This document shows, piece after piece, positions 26,254 through 33,464 of a DNA stretch of 34,023 nucleotides. The position numbers and the translations under genes were made by a program. Location of the stretch: assembly GCA_022561985.1 (NCBI GenBank), contig JADFQE010000014.1, positions 1 through 34,023 of the forward strand, in the 5' to 3' direction. Under the pieces are notes generated by a model. The model saw only the letters and a list, made by a program, of their open reading frames with translations. It was not told the DNA's origin and did no database searches. The DNA comes from Chloroflexota bacterium. GTDB taxonomy: Bacteria; Chloroflexota; Dehalococcoidia; Lucifugimonadales; Australimonadaceae. The stretch's first letter is position 1. Each line of letters starts with the position of its first letter.

Positions 26254-27183
26254 TTAGGAGGAGCTGTCTACGAACAGGTCGGCGAGACTCCACGCCTTGC
26301 GTATCAGACCCTGCTCATGGAGGTAGCCGACCACGACTTCGACGCTCCGGCCGTGCGTTCGGAGCCCGTGGGGCCGCGGGAAGTGACCGGCTTTGCGGAG
26401 CGCGCCCACCCGCAGCCCCTGGTGCACGGCGTCGTCGGGCTCCTCGGCGTCGTAGATCGCCCGCGCCTTCTCCGCGGCAGCCACGACGGCACCCGCAAGC
26501 CCAGGGTTCGCCGCCGCCGATGCTTCCTTGATGACCAGCATCGTGTTGATGGGGAAGGCGCCGGAATCCTGGACGTACGCATCGAGGGCAGGGTACGGGT
26601 CGCCGATCAGCCGCGAGACGTTCTCGGGGAGGCCGACGTTGCCGCCTGCCACCACCAGCGCGTCGATCTCGCCCGCCGCAAGCAGCGCGTCGAGGTCCTT
26701 GCGCTGCTCACGCTTGAACCGGGGCGGACGCGGGTAGGGCACGCCCGAGAGCGAGTCGCGCTCGCCCTCCACCCAGACGATGGAGTCGGCGGCGACGCCG
26801 TAGTGGTGCTCGATGATCCCCCGGAGCCAGACGGCGGGGTTGGAGGCGAACCCGAGGGGGACGCCAACGCGCTTCCCCGCGAGGCCGGCCGGGCCGTCGA
26901 TGCCGGAGCGCCCGCTCACGGTGACACCGGTGAGCGGGAAGAAGAGGTTGGGGAAGACCGGGAGCCCGATGATGGGCACGCCCTGGTCGCGGGCGATGAT
27001 GAAGTTCGCGATGGTGAGCTCGCCCACGTCGTAGGGCAGGGTGGTCACCATGTCCGGGAAGATGGGTGCCGGGGCCGGGCCGGGGTTGACCATCTCCACG
27101 TCGAACCCGTCGATCAAGACGCGCCCGCTCAGCAGGAACTTGGTCTCGAGGCGGTCACCCACCGCGATCTTGAGCTTCGGCAT
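26254..27183 (-). CDS. 4,5-dihydroxyphthalate decarboxylase-like / NMT1-type solute-binding fold protein
   Basis: 309 aa without signal peptide or lipobox. The periplasmic-binding-protein fold is shown by MPKLKIAVGDRLETKFLLSG at the start, YDVGELTIANFIIARDQGVP, GLAGKRVGVPLGFASNPAVW and DALVVAGGNVGLPENVSRLI. Cytoplasmic members of this subgroup were named after 4,5-dihydroxyphthalate decarboxylase; others are ABC binding proteins whose leader was lost or mis-annotated. Since no leader is present here, a cytoplasmic enzyme is the better guess. The cupin upstream (37-nt gap) and the isochorismatase downstream fit an aromatic acid catabolism block. Confidence 0.75.
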   Translation of the reverse strand: MPKLKIAVGDRLETKFLLSGRVLIDGFDVEMVNPGPAPAPIFPDMVTTLPYDVGELTIANFIIARDQGVPIIGLPVFPNLFFPLTGVTVSGRSGIDGPAGLAGKRVGVPLGFASNPAVWLRGIIEHHYGVAADSIVWVEGERDSLSGVPYPRPPRFKREQRKDLDALLAAGEIDALVVAGGNVGLPENVSRLIGDPYPALDAYVQDSGAFPINTMLVIKEASAAANPGLAGAVVAAAEKARAIYDAEEPDDAVHQGLRVGALRKAGHFPRPHGLRTHGRSVEVVVGYLHEQGLIRKAWSLADLFVDSSS

Positions 27184-27220
27184 CTTAGGGGCCTCCGTTC
27201 CGGGGTCTGAAGTGGGGGGT

Positions 27221-27817
27221 CTAGGCTTTCGGCATCTGCGTGGCTGACCGGAACACGGAGCTCTTGTTGTCGCCCAGGTGGTAGCGGTGCCGCCAGACGT
27301 CGTCCAGGTTCTGGCTCGTCACCCGCACGTAGACCGTGGCCTCGGTGGTAGAGCCCTGGGGTGCTGTGGGATCTCGCCGGGGAGGAAGTAGGCGGCCTCC
27401 CCAGGGCCCTGGACGACCTCCTGGACCTTCCTCAAGCACCGGTGGCTGCGTGGTGTCCTCCGGGTAGCTCCACCGGTAGCGCGCCTGGACGTTCGAGCCC
27501 GCGGCCACGCCGTAGACGACGAAGCACGTGCCGTGGTCGTGCGGCGATGGCACGCCCGCCTTCTGCGGCCCCTGACGGTACACCATCACCATGAAGCCGG
27601 GGTCGGGGTGGCCGCGGTCGGCGTCGGCGTGGATCGTGTAGCTGCCGGCCGCCTTGCCGAAGCGCTCGCTCGTCTCCGGCCAGCCGGTGGCGAACAGCTC
27701 CCGCATCCGGTCGGCGATCGTCTGCGCCTGGACCCGCGCGTCCTTACCCGCGGCGAATGCTTCGCGGATGTCCTCGATGAACCGCTGCTCCGTATAGGGT
27801 GGGGTCGCTCCTGTCAT
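27221..27817 (-). CDS. Cupin-fold protein (cysteine dioxygenase-like) with an internal out-of-frame patch
   Basis: The start chosen is ATG 27817 (MTGATPPYTEQ), giving 198 aa. The N-terminal helices (IREAFAAGKDARVQAQTIAD) precede a cupin barrel with GVPSPHDHGTCFVVYGVAAG, whose HDH supplies metal ligands, and a C-terminal RVTSQNLDDVWRHRYHLGDN. Between them, about 27 residues read GPGGRPGPWGGRLLPPRRDP, which is not cupin-like. A neighbouring frame of the same bases reads VQEVVQGPGEAAYFLPGEI, which is a good cupin strand. Small indels at both ends of this patch, +1 and then a net +2, leave the ORF open. Function may be compromised if the indels are real. It heads a cupin/decarboxylase-like/isochorismatase run. 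Confidence 0.75.
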   Translation of the reverse strand: MTGATPPYTEQRFIEDIREAFAAGKDARVQAQTIADRMRELFATGWPETSERFGKAAGSYTIHADADRGHPDPGFMVMVYRQGPQKAGVPSPHDHGTCFVVYGVAAGSNVQARYRWSYPEDTTQPPVLEEGPGGRPGPWGGRLLPPRRDPTAPQGSTTEATVYVRVTSQNLDDVWRHRYHLGDNKSSVFRSATQMPKA

Positions 27818-27882
27818 CGCACGCTCCGCTGTCACAGGCTTCTTGACGGGCCGCCGCCAGGATAGCGGAGCGCAGGAGCGCG

Positions 27883-28998
27883 TCAACCACCGCCGCCCCG
27901 GATCGCGTCGGCGAGTATCTGTGCCCGTTTCGCGTTCCCCAGCTCCGTGAAATGCCACTTGTTGCTGATGTCCCGCTCTGGAACGAGGTCCATCGCGGCG
28001 TCCAGATCGATGAGCTTCACCTTTCGTATCTCCGAGAAGTCGCGGACCGCTTCGTTGATGCGATCGATGCCCCACGCATAGACGGGTCTCGGGCCGATGT
28101 GCATGTCGGCTCTGTTGTAGGCCGCCGTCGTCAATACCAGCTGTGCGCCCGTCTCTTCGCTGATCGCGGCGAACAGGGCCAGGGTGGCGGAGAACGGATC
28201 GGTGCTGAACAGCTCCTTCCCAAGCGCAACGTGCTCTGGATCGAAGAAGTCAACGACGTGTCGCTCGGCGAGGCCGTCCCAGACTTCGGCGCCTCTGCCG
28301 CCAGCGACGAGGGCCGCAGCCAGCTTGAGCGTGGCCGGCAGGAGACGGCGGATCCCCGCGCGCCGGCCTCCGTAGGGGACCCAGGGTACGTAGATGTGCG
28401 TGTGGCCGGGGCCGACTTCCCCTCGATCATGGGCCAGGAAGCCGAGCACGTCGTTGATGCCCGCGAACAACACGATGACGTCGGCCTTGTACCCCCGCAG
28501 CACATCGAAAACGAGCCGATTGTATGCGTGAGCCACCGTGTAGTGCGGGGCGCCGGCATTCAGGACTCTCCATCCATCGAGGTGCGCCGCGAGCTGGTAG
28601 GCCATGGTCTGATGGGGAGCGAGCTGGTCCTCGAACACCACGCAGTCGCCAGCGAGATACAGCGTCCTTCCTGCTGGATCCGCTCCCTCGGACGTCCGGC
28701 GGAAGTGATCGTGAACGTCGGGGTAGTCCGATGACGGGATGAAGTGGGTGAAGATGTGCGGTTCCATCCGCAGCGAGGGCGTTCCCCGCCGGAGGAGCGT
28801 TGGGAACCTCCTTCTCAGCATGGCGCGGGCAAACAGCTCAGCGGCGAGGAGCATCAGGGCGCTGTAGGTCAACGCGATGAGCACGAGCCCGATCACGCGA
28901 CCCCGTTCCTCGAACGTCAGGGCCGCCGCGACGGCGCCCAGGCCAAGGGCACTGAGCAGCGCCATCGAGCCTGCGAGCCTGATAGCGAGCGGTTTCAT
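27883..28998 (-). CDS. Membrane-anchored SGNH/GDSL-like protein with altered catalytic residues
   Basis: 371 aa. Two N-terminal hydrophobic helices (~5-27 and ~35-58) anchor the protein; the rest should face the outside. The SGNH fold is recognisable: block I LYLAGDCVVFEDQ, block II RVLNAGAPHYTVAHAYN, block III VLFAGINDVLGF, block V NKWHFTELGN. In block I the usual nucleophile Ser is Cys (C119), and in block V the DxxH Asp is Asn, while Gly and Asn of blocks II and III are kept. Such proteins usually act as esterases or O-acetyl transfer enzymes on surface glycans. The next gene, on the same strand, is a sugar-nucleotide-type transferase, consistent with envelope polysaccharide work. Confidence 0.85.
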   Translation of the reverse strand: MKPLAIRLAGSMALLSALGLGAVAAALTFEERGRVIGLVLIALTYSALMLLAAELFARAMLRRRFPTLLRRGTPSLRMEPHIFTHFIPSSDYPDVHDHFRRTSEGADPAGRTLYLAGDCVVFEDQLAPHQTMAYQLAAHLDGWRVLNAGAPHYTVAHAYNRLVFDVLRGYKADVIVLFAGINDVLGFLAHDRGEVGPGHTHIYVPWVPYGGRRAGIRRLLPATLKLAAALVAGGRGAEVWDGLAERHVVDFFDPEHVALGKELFSTDPFSATLALFAAISEETGAQLVLTTAAYNRADMHIGPRPVYAWGIDRINEAVRDFSEIRKVKLIDLDAAMDLVPERDISNKWHFTELGNAKRAQILADAIRGGGG

Positions 28999-29072
28999 CC
29001 TAGATCGAGTGCACCGGCATCGCGCATCCGGGCGAGATCATGCGAAGGAGACCGTGGGCATGCCCAGGGCGC

Positions 29073-29828
29073 TCAGGCGAGAGTGGCCGTTGCGACGATT
29101 CGCTGGCGCCGCAGGGATGGCAGGTCGGGATGCTTGTCGAGGGTCCGGACGAGGGTTCGCGTGCTCCACAGAGGCGCGTTTCGACCCGGGAGGGCGGCAT
29201 ACAGCGCGCGGACGAACTCAAGGTCCTCGGGATAGTCCACGTCCAGCCGGTATCCGGCGCCAGCCACGTTCGCCGAAACCAGAGCGCCGAGGCGAAATTC
29301 ATCGGGGTGGTCATACGCGTACAGCGTCACGTGCTCCCGGTGGTCCTGGGCCACGGCCACGGTGTCGAGCCGATCGAGGACCGCGTCGGTGACGACCTCG
29401 GCGCCAACCCCGTCGGGGAGTCCGCACTCCGGCCGGTGGTTGTAGGCGAGGTCATAGCCGCCATCGCGCTCGAACCGCACGAGGCTGTCCACCTGCCTCG
29501 GATCGACGAAGGGGTTGTCGGCACACACCCGGACGAAGAGGTGCCCTGGGTATTCGTGGGCCGCTTGCCGGAACCGCGCCAGGACATCCCATGAATGGCC
29601 GCGCACGCAAGGGAGCCCAAGCTTGCTGACCTCAGTCTCGATGGCATCGTCTTCGTCGGCCGCGGTCGTCGCCACCACGATCGTGTCCAGGGTGCGTGCT
29701 GCCATAAGCCGCAGCAGCACGAGGCGGAGCAACGATTGCCCGCCAACGTCCGCCAGGGTTTTCCCCGGAAGTCGGGTTGACCCCATGCGAGCCTGGACTA
29801 TAGCCACTGTCTGCGTTGGTGTGGTCAT
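29073..29828 (-). CDS. SpsF-like cytidylyltransferase
   Basis: 251 aa from ATG 29828 (MTTPTQTVAIVQARMGSTRL); the track start at 29897 would place it upstream of the -10 element. The nucleotide-binding motif VQARMGSTRLPGKTL is at the N-terminus, followed by TIVVATTAADEDDAIE, the acidic VRVCADNPFVDP motif for metal and nucleotide, and DVDYPEDLEFVRAL near the end. These match SpsF and the CMP-sugar (acylneuraminate) cytidylyltransferase fold. It would activate an acidic or amino sugar with CTP for a surface polysaccharide. A 74-nt gap separates it from the SGNH gene, and its own promoter is predicted just upstream. Confidence 0.88.
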   Translation of the reverse strand: MTTPTQTVAIVQARMGSTRLPGKTLADVGGQSLLRLVLLRLMAARTLDTIVVATTAADEDDAIETEVSKLGLPCVRGHSWDVLARFRQAAHEYPGHLFVRVCADNPFVDPRQVDSLVRFERDGGYDLAYNHRPECGLPDGVGAEVVTDAVLDRLDTVAVAQDHREHVTLYAYDHPDEFRLGALVSANVAGAGYRLDVDYPEDLEFVRALYAALPGRNAPLWSTRTLVRTLDKHPDLPSLRRQRIVATATLA

Positions 29829-29864
29829 GGGTTGGTGGATCGGAATCGGCGCATTACGCATTAC

Positions 29865-29894
29865 ATTGTAGGTACGAATGTTACTAATAATCAA
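29865..29894 (-). promoter_or_regulatory. Sigma-70-type promoter for the SpsF-like gene
   Basis: On the minus strand TTGATT (29889-29894) and TACAAT (29865-29870) are spaced by 18 nt, close to consensus. This predicts a short leader of about 30 nt before ATG 29828. No strong Shine-Dalgarno follows. Confidence 0.55.
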
Positions 29895-30104
29895 CATTAA
29901 TGATGGTCACGTATCGATCGATGGAGGGCCTTCGGGCGCTTTATCCAACATAGCCGCCTTCTGCATCTTTGCGCTGTCACATGAAGTCAGCGACGGAAGA
30001 TGTACGTATCGATACCAGTAGAGATACTAAAAATATCATCCGGGGTGAGTCCGAGGGCTACCCGGCCCGGCAGACGAGGCGAGGTGCACGACGATCCCCT
30101 GCGG

Positions 30105-30138
30105 TTGACGAATGATGACCGTAAAGTCACACTGTGAC
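30105..30138 (+). promoter_or_regulatory. Probable operator/promoter of the XRE regulator
   Basis: TTGACG (30105-30110) can serve as a -35 box, with a weak -10 (CACACT) after 17 nt. Overlapping that -10 is a perfect dyad GTCACA-C-TGTGAC (30126-30138), the right size for a small HTH dimer. The XRE gene begins about 70 nt downstream, so negative autoregulation is the simplest reading. The dyad is seen; the binding protein is inferred. Confidence 0.5.
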
Positions 30139-30206
30139 GTACCGAGTGACCAGAGCATTCGGGGCGCGCCTGCACCGGCGCCCGGTGGGAGTTAGGGGGC
30201 CAACCG

Positions 30207-30653
30207 ATGCTGAGAGCAATGAACACCGCGACGTTGGGGCTGCGCATCCGAGAGCTGCGCCGATCGAGACGCCTGACTCACGCGATGCTGGCCGAGAAGG
30301 TCGGGATCAGCCGTAGCTACGTCACTCGGCTGGAGTCAGGCCGGATCGACCTGCCGAGTAAGCGGGTCCTGTGGTCGCTCGCCAAGACACTTTCCGTCAC
30401 GACCGGCGACCTCCTGGCCGCCGCCGGATATCTGCCATCCTGGGAGCAGGTGAACACGCTCTCCGGGATCGAGATCGCCTTCATGTACGTCGCGACGCTC
30501 CCCGAGGACACCCAGCGCGAAGTGCTCGACTTCGTAGCCAGGATCTCTCTGTATCACGATCAGCGACTCCGCGAGCAGGACACCGGAAGGAGCTTGGATC
30601 ATCCCGCGGAGAGCGCCGACCATGCCGAGGATGCGGTCTCCATTCCTTCTTGA
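30207..30653 (+). CDS. XRE-family helix-turn-helix transcriptional regulator
   Basis: 148 aa from ATG 30207 (GGGGG upstream); ATG 30225 is a close alternative start. The HTH of the Cro/C1 type covers the first ~65 residues: LRIRELRRSRRLTHAMLAEK, GISRSYVTRLESGRIDLPSK and LWSLAKTLSVTTGDLLAAAG. The rest is helical without a ligand domain I recognise and ends in an acidic, polar tail. It probably binds its own promoter dyad. RecQ follows after 34 nt on the same strand, so both may share a transcript. The gene is not next to a toxin or phage gene, so a general or envelope-gene regulator is as likely as a defence one. Confidence 0.88.
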   Translation: MLRAMNTATLGLRIRELRRSRRLTHAMLAEKVGISRSYVTRLESGRIDLPSKRVLWSLAKTLSVTTGDLLAAAGYLPSWEQVNTLSGIEIAFMYVATLPEDTQREVLDFVARISLYHDQRLREQDTGRSLDHPAESADHAEDAVSIPS

Positions 30654-30687
30654 GCCCCAGTCTCCGTCGCAGGGATGACTGCAGGGC

Positions 30688-32793
30688 ATGTACAGAGGCC
30701 TGCGGCCCGCACGCAGCAGCCGTTCCTGCGACAACCGCCACTTTGGCTTCGGGCCGCCGCGTGCTAGCGTGGCCCAGCGCGGCCGAGCTTGCACGCGCGC
30801 CACGTTCCATGAGTCGACCGCTATCGCCAGCACCACTGCATCTCCCGTCGATACCTACCGCGGCCTGCTGAGCCGCTACTTCGGCTTCAGCGAGTTCCGC
30901 GACGGCCAGGAGCGCGTGCTGGGCGTGCTCGCCCACGACGACGTCCTCGCGGTCATGCCGACAGGCAGCGGCAAGAGCATGTGCTACGTCCTCCCGGCGC
31001 TCGCCGCCGGCCGCACCCTCGTCGTCTCGCCGCTGATCGCACTCATGCAGGACCAGGTGGAGTCCCTCACGGCCGCGGGCGTCCCGGCAGGCTTCATCAA
31101 CTCGAACCTCGACCGTGCGGCGCAGAACCGGAACTATCTCGACTTCGTGGGGGGGCGGCTCAAGCTCCTCTACGTCGCGCCGGAGCGCTTCGCCAACGAC
31201 CGCTTCGTCGCGGGGCTCCGGGAGGCGGGCGTCAACCTGCTCGCCATCGACGAGGCGCACTGCATGTCGGAGTGGGGGCATGACTTCAGGCCCGACTACC
31301 TCACCCTCGGCTCGGTCCGTGAGCGCCTCGGCTCCCCCCGGACCCTGGCGCTCACCGCCACCGCGGACCCGGCCGTCCAGCGCGACATCGCCCGGCTGCT
31401 CGGCATCACCGCCGCGCCGGTCGTCACCTCGGTGGACCGCCCGAACCTCAAGCTCGCCGTCGTCCGCGCCGGTGGCCCCGCCCAGGCCAGGGCGTGGCTG
31501 CTCCGGTACGTTGGCGAGCGGCCGGGGCAGCCGGGCATCGTCTACGTCAGGACGCGCCGGGCCGTCGATGAGGTCGCGGCTGCGCTGTGCGAGGCGGGGG
31601 TCGCCGCCGCCGGCTACCACGCGGGCATGCCCGCCGAGGAGCGCTCGCTGACGCAGCGGCGGTTCACGCTGGACGAGGTGGCGGTCATCGTCGCCACCAA
31701 CGCCTTCGGGCTGGGCGTGGACAAGCCGGATATCCGTTTCGTGGTGCACATGAACATGCCCGGGCGCATCGAGTCCTACTACCAGGAGGCAGGGCGGGCG
31801 GGGAGGGACGGCGACCCCGCCGAGTGCACGCTCCTGTACGACCCGCGGGACGAGCAGGCCCAGCAGTACTTCATCGAGCGCTCGCACCCCAACGAGGAGC
31901 GGTTCCGGACGATCTGGGCCCAGCTCGTGGACGATGCCGCGGAGAGCGGCGGCGCCCCGGTCCGCCGCAATGGGCCCCCGGCCGAGGAGGAGGGCTACGC
32001 CACCGGCATCGCCGCTCTGCGGGAGGCCGGCCTCATCGACCCGGCTGGGAGGCTGACGTCGGACGACCCGGATGCGCCCCTGGACCTCGCGCCGGTCCGG
32101 GCGCACCAGCGCTACGCGGAGGACCGGCTCGCCCGCATGGTCGACTACGCCGAGTCCGGCCGCTGCCGGCACCTGCTGATCCTGGACTACTTCGGCGAGC
32201 CGGCGCCCGAGCGGTGCGAGAGTTGCGACAACTGTCTGGGTGAGGCTGCGCCCACGGGGGCCGCCGCCGACGCGGGACTGCGGGAGATCATCGCCACGCT
32301 GCGCGACGAGCTGGCGTCGCGCTACGGCCGCGAGCCGGCCGACATCATGGGGCCGCGCACCGTGCGCGAGCTCGCCACCTACCGGCCCCACGACCGCGGC
32401 GAGCTCCTCGAAACCTGGGGCATCGGCGGGGTCAAGCTCGACTGGTTCGGCCGCGAAGTGCTGCGGGCCATCGGCGAGTGGGAGGAGGCGAACCCGGACG
32501 CCCCGGCGCGTCCAGAGCGCCCCGTACCCACGGGGCGGCGGCAGGTGCGGCTCGTCGAGGCCGAGGAGCGCCCCGTGGACGAAGCGCTGTACCGGCGGCT
32601 CACCGAATGGCGGATCGAGCGCGCGCGGAGGGACGGCGTCCCCGCCTACGTGGTCTTCTCGAACAAGACGCTGCGCGAGATCGCCGCGCTCCGCCCGAGC
32701 GATACCCACGCGCTCTCCGGCGTGTGGGGCGTGGGCAGCTCGCGCGTCGCCCGCTACGGCGACGAGGTGCTCGCCGTGCTGAACGCCGTCTGA
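30688..32793 (+). CDS. recQ: RecQ family ATP-dependent DNA helicase with two HRDC-like domains
   Basis: The core runs FSEFRDGQERVL (motif 0), PTGSGKSMCYVLPA (Walker A, ~91-97), IDEAHCMSEWGHDFRPDY (DEAH at ~188-191 plus aromatic-rich loop), ALTATADPAV and the motif VI region YYQEAGRAGRDGDP. A zinc site follows with C..C-x2-C-x2-C (RCESCDNCLGE). Two C-terminal HRDC-like repeats come next; the last (EALYRRLTEWRIERARRDGV ... LSGVWGVGSSR) is complete and the first is more degenerate. RecQ unwinds 3'-tailed DNA and restores forks. The N-terminus is uncertain: the first ~53 residues of the track ORF look non-native, GTG 30769 is possible, and an ATG at 30809 is one frame off. Confidence 0.93.
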   Translation: MYRGLRPARSSRSCDNRHFGFGPPRASVAQRGRACTRATFHESTAIASTTASPVDTYRGLLSRYFGFSEFRDGQERVLGVLAHDDVLAVMPTGSGKSMCYVLPALAAGRTLVVSPLIALMQDQVESLTAAGVPAGFINSNLDRAAQNRNYLDFVGGRLKLLYVAPERFANDRFVAGLREAGVNLLAIDEAHCMSEWGHDFRPDYLTLGSVRERLGSPRTLALTATADPAVQRDIARLLGITAAPVVTSVDRPNLKLAVVRAGGPAQARAWLLRYVGERPGQPGIVYVRTRRAVDEVAAALCEAGVAAAGYHAGMPAEERSLTQRRFTLDEVAVIVATNAFGLGVDKPDIRFVVHMNMPGRIESYYQEAGRAGRDGDPAECTLLYDPRDEQAQQYFIERSHPNEERFRTIWAQLVDDAAESGGAPVRRNGPPAEEEGYATGIAALREAGLIDPAGRLTSDDPDAPLDLAPVRAHQRYAEDRLARMVDYAESGRCRHLLILDYFGEPAPERCESCDNCLGEAAPTGAAADAGLREIIATLRDELASRYGREPADIMGPRTVRELATYRPHDRGELLETWGIGGVKLDWFGREVLRAIGEWEEANPDAPARPERPVPTGRRQVRLVEAEERPVDEALYRRLTEWRIERARRDGVPAYVVFSNKTLREIAALRPSDTHALSGVWGVGSSRVARYGDEVLAVLNAV

Positions 32794-32876
32794 CGGCGGG
32801 CGGGGCCCGTGCCGCCGCGCCCGCGGGCTGGGGTACACTGCACCGCACCGGCAGCAGATCGGCCGGAGGAGTACCG

Positions 32877-32978
32877 ATGCGCACCCAGGAGATGAACGAC
32901 CGGCTCACCAGGGTTGGCACATCGGACGTCGAAGCCCTGCTCTCGGGAGATGGCGCCCAGCTGCCCGAGTGGAGCTGA
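32877..32978 (+). CDS. 33-residue ORF with strong RBS, similar to a Rieske oxygenase N-terminus
   Basis: MRTQEMNDRLTRVGTSDVEA ... LPEWS is preceded by GGAGGAG at good spacing and ends 9 nt before the CoxS start. NDRLTRVG resembles NELLTRTG at the start of the Rieske oxygenase in this window. It may be a relic of a deleted oxygenase gene fused to unrelated sequence, a small leader peptide, or a chance resemblance. Too short for a function call. Confidence 0.45.
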   Translation: MRTQEMNDRLTRVGTSDVEALLSGDGAQLPEWS

Positions 32979-32987
32979 CTCCGGCGC

Positions 32988-33464
32988 ATGGTCCACGCGA
33001 TCCACTTGACCGTCAACGGCACGGAGCACGCACGCGAGGTTGAGCCTCGGCTGCTCCTCGTTCACTTCCTGCGTGACGTCCTGGAGCTCACCGGCACGCA
33101 CATCGGCTGCGACACCTCCCAGTGCGGCGCGTGCACCGTGCTCGTGGACGGCGCCGCCGTGAAGTCGTGCACGCAGCTCGCGGTCCAGGCCGACGGCGCC
33201 GACGTGCTGACCATCGAAGGCCTCGCAGGGGGCGGGCCGCTGCACCCGATCCAGGAGGCGTTCTGGGAGAAGCACGGCCTCCAGTGCGGCTTCTGCACGC
33301 CGGGCATGGTCATGACGCTCCTCCAGGTGCTTGAGCGCAACCCCGACCCGAGCGAGCACGAGGTGCGCACCGGCATCGCCGGGAACCTCTGCCGGTGCAC
33401 CGGCTACGAGAACATCGTCGAGGCGGCGCTGTTCGCCGCGGCGGCGATGCGGGGGCCCGCATGA
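32988..33464 (+). CDS. 2Fe-2S subunit of a molybdenum hydroxylase (CoxS type)
   Basis: 158 aa. The plant-type [2Fe-2S] cluster near the start is bound by C41, C46, C49 and C61 (IGCDTSQCGACTVLVDG, KSCTQL). The second, all-alpha cluster by C100, C103, C135 and C137 (LQCGFCTPGMVMT, GNLCRCTGYENIV). Length and motifs are standard for the small subunit of xanthine dehydrogenase/CO dehydrogenase-like enzymes. It carries electrons from the molybdopterin subunit to FAD. Its stop overlaps the FAD subunit start (ATGA). The large catalytic subunit is not seen and would lie past the window, so CO versus N-heterocycle or aldehyde substrate cannot be told. Confidence 0.95.
   Translation: MVHAIHLTVNGTEHAREVEPRLLLVHFLRDVLELTGTHIGCDTSQCGACTVLVDGAAVKSCTQLAVQADGADVLTIEGLAGGGPLHPIQEAFWEKHGLQCGFCTPGMVMTLLQVLERNPDPSEHEVRTGIAGNLCRCTGYENIVEAALFAAAAMRGPA

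Larger units (their letters stand above)
29829..30206. promoter_or_regulatory. AT-richer divergent regulatory region
   Basis: This 378-nt gene-free stretch is the most AT-rich part of the window, especially 29850-30050. It separates the minus-strand SpsF-like gene from the plus-strand XRE regulator. It holds a predicted minus-strand promoter, two direct copies of ACGTATCGAT (29909-29918 and 30004-30013), the perfect palindrome GTATCGATAC (30006-30015), a GTCACA half-site at 29976, and a perfect 13-bp dyad at 30126-30138. No small ORF with a Shine-Dalgarno is evident. The lower GC could reflect a promoter or a transferred junction. Confidence 0.6.

Noticed and set aside
27360-27435. Programmed ribosomal frameshift in the cupin gene
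   Set aside because: No slippery heptamer with a downstream structure is evident, and shifts at two places would be needed. Indels are simpler.
30207-30653. XRE regulator as part of a toxin-antitoxin or phage lysogeny module
   Set aside because: No toxin, integrase or phage gene is adjacent; the neighbours are RecQ and an SpsF-like gene.
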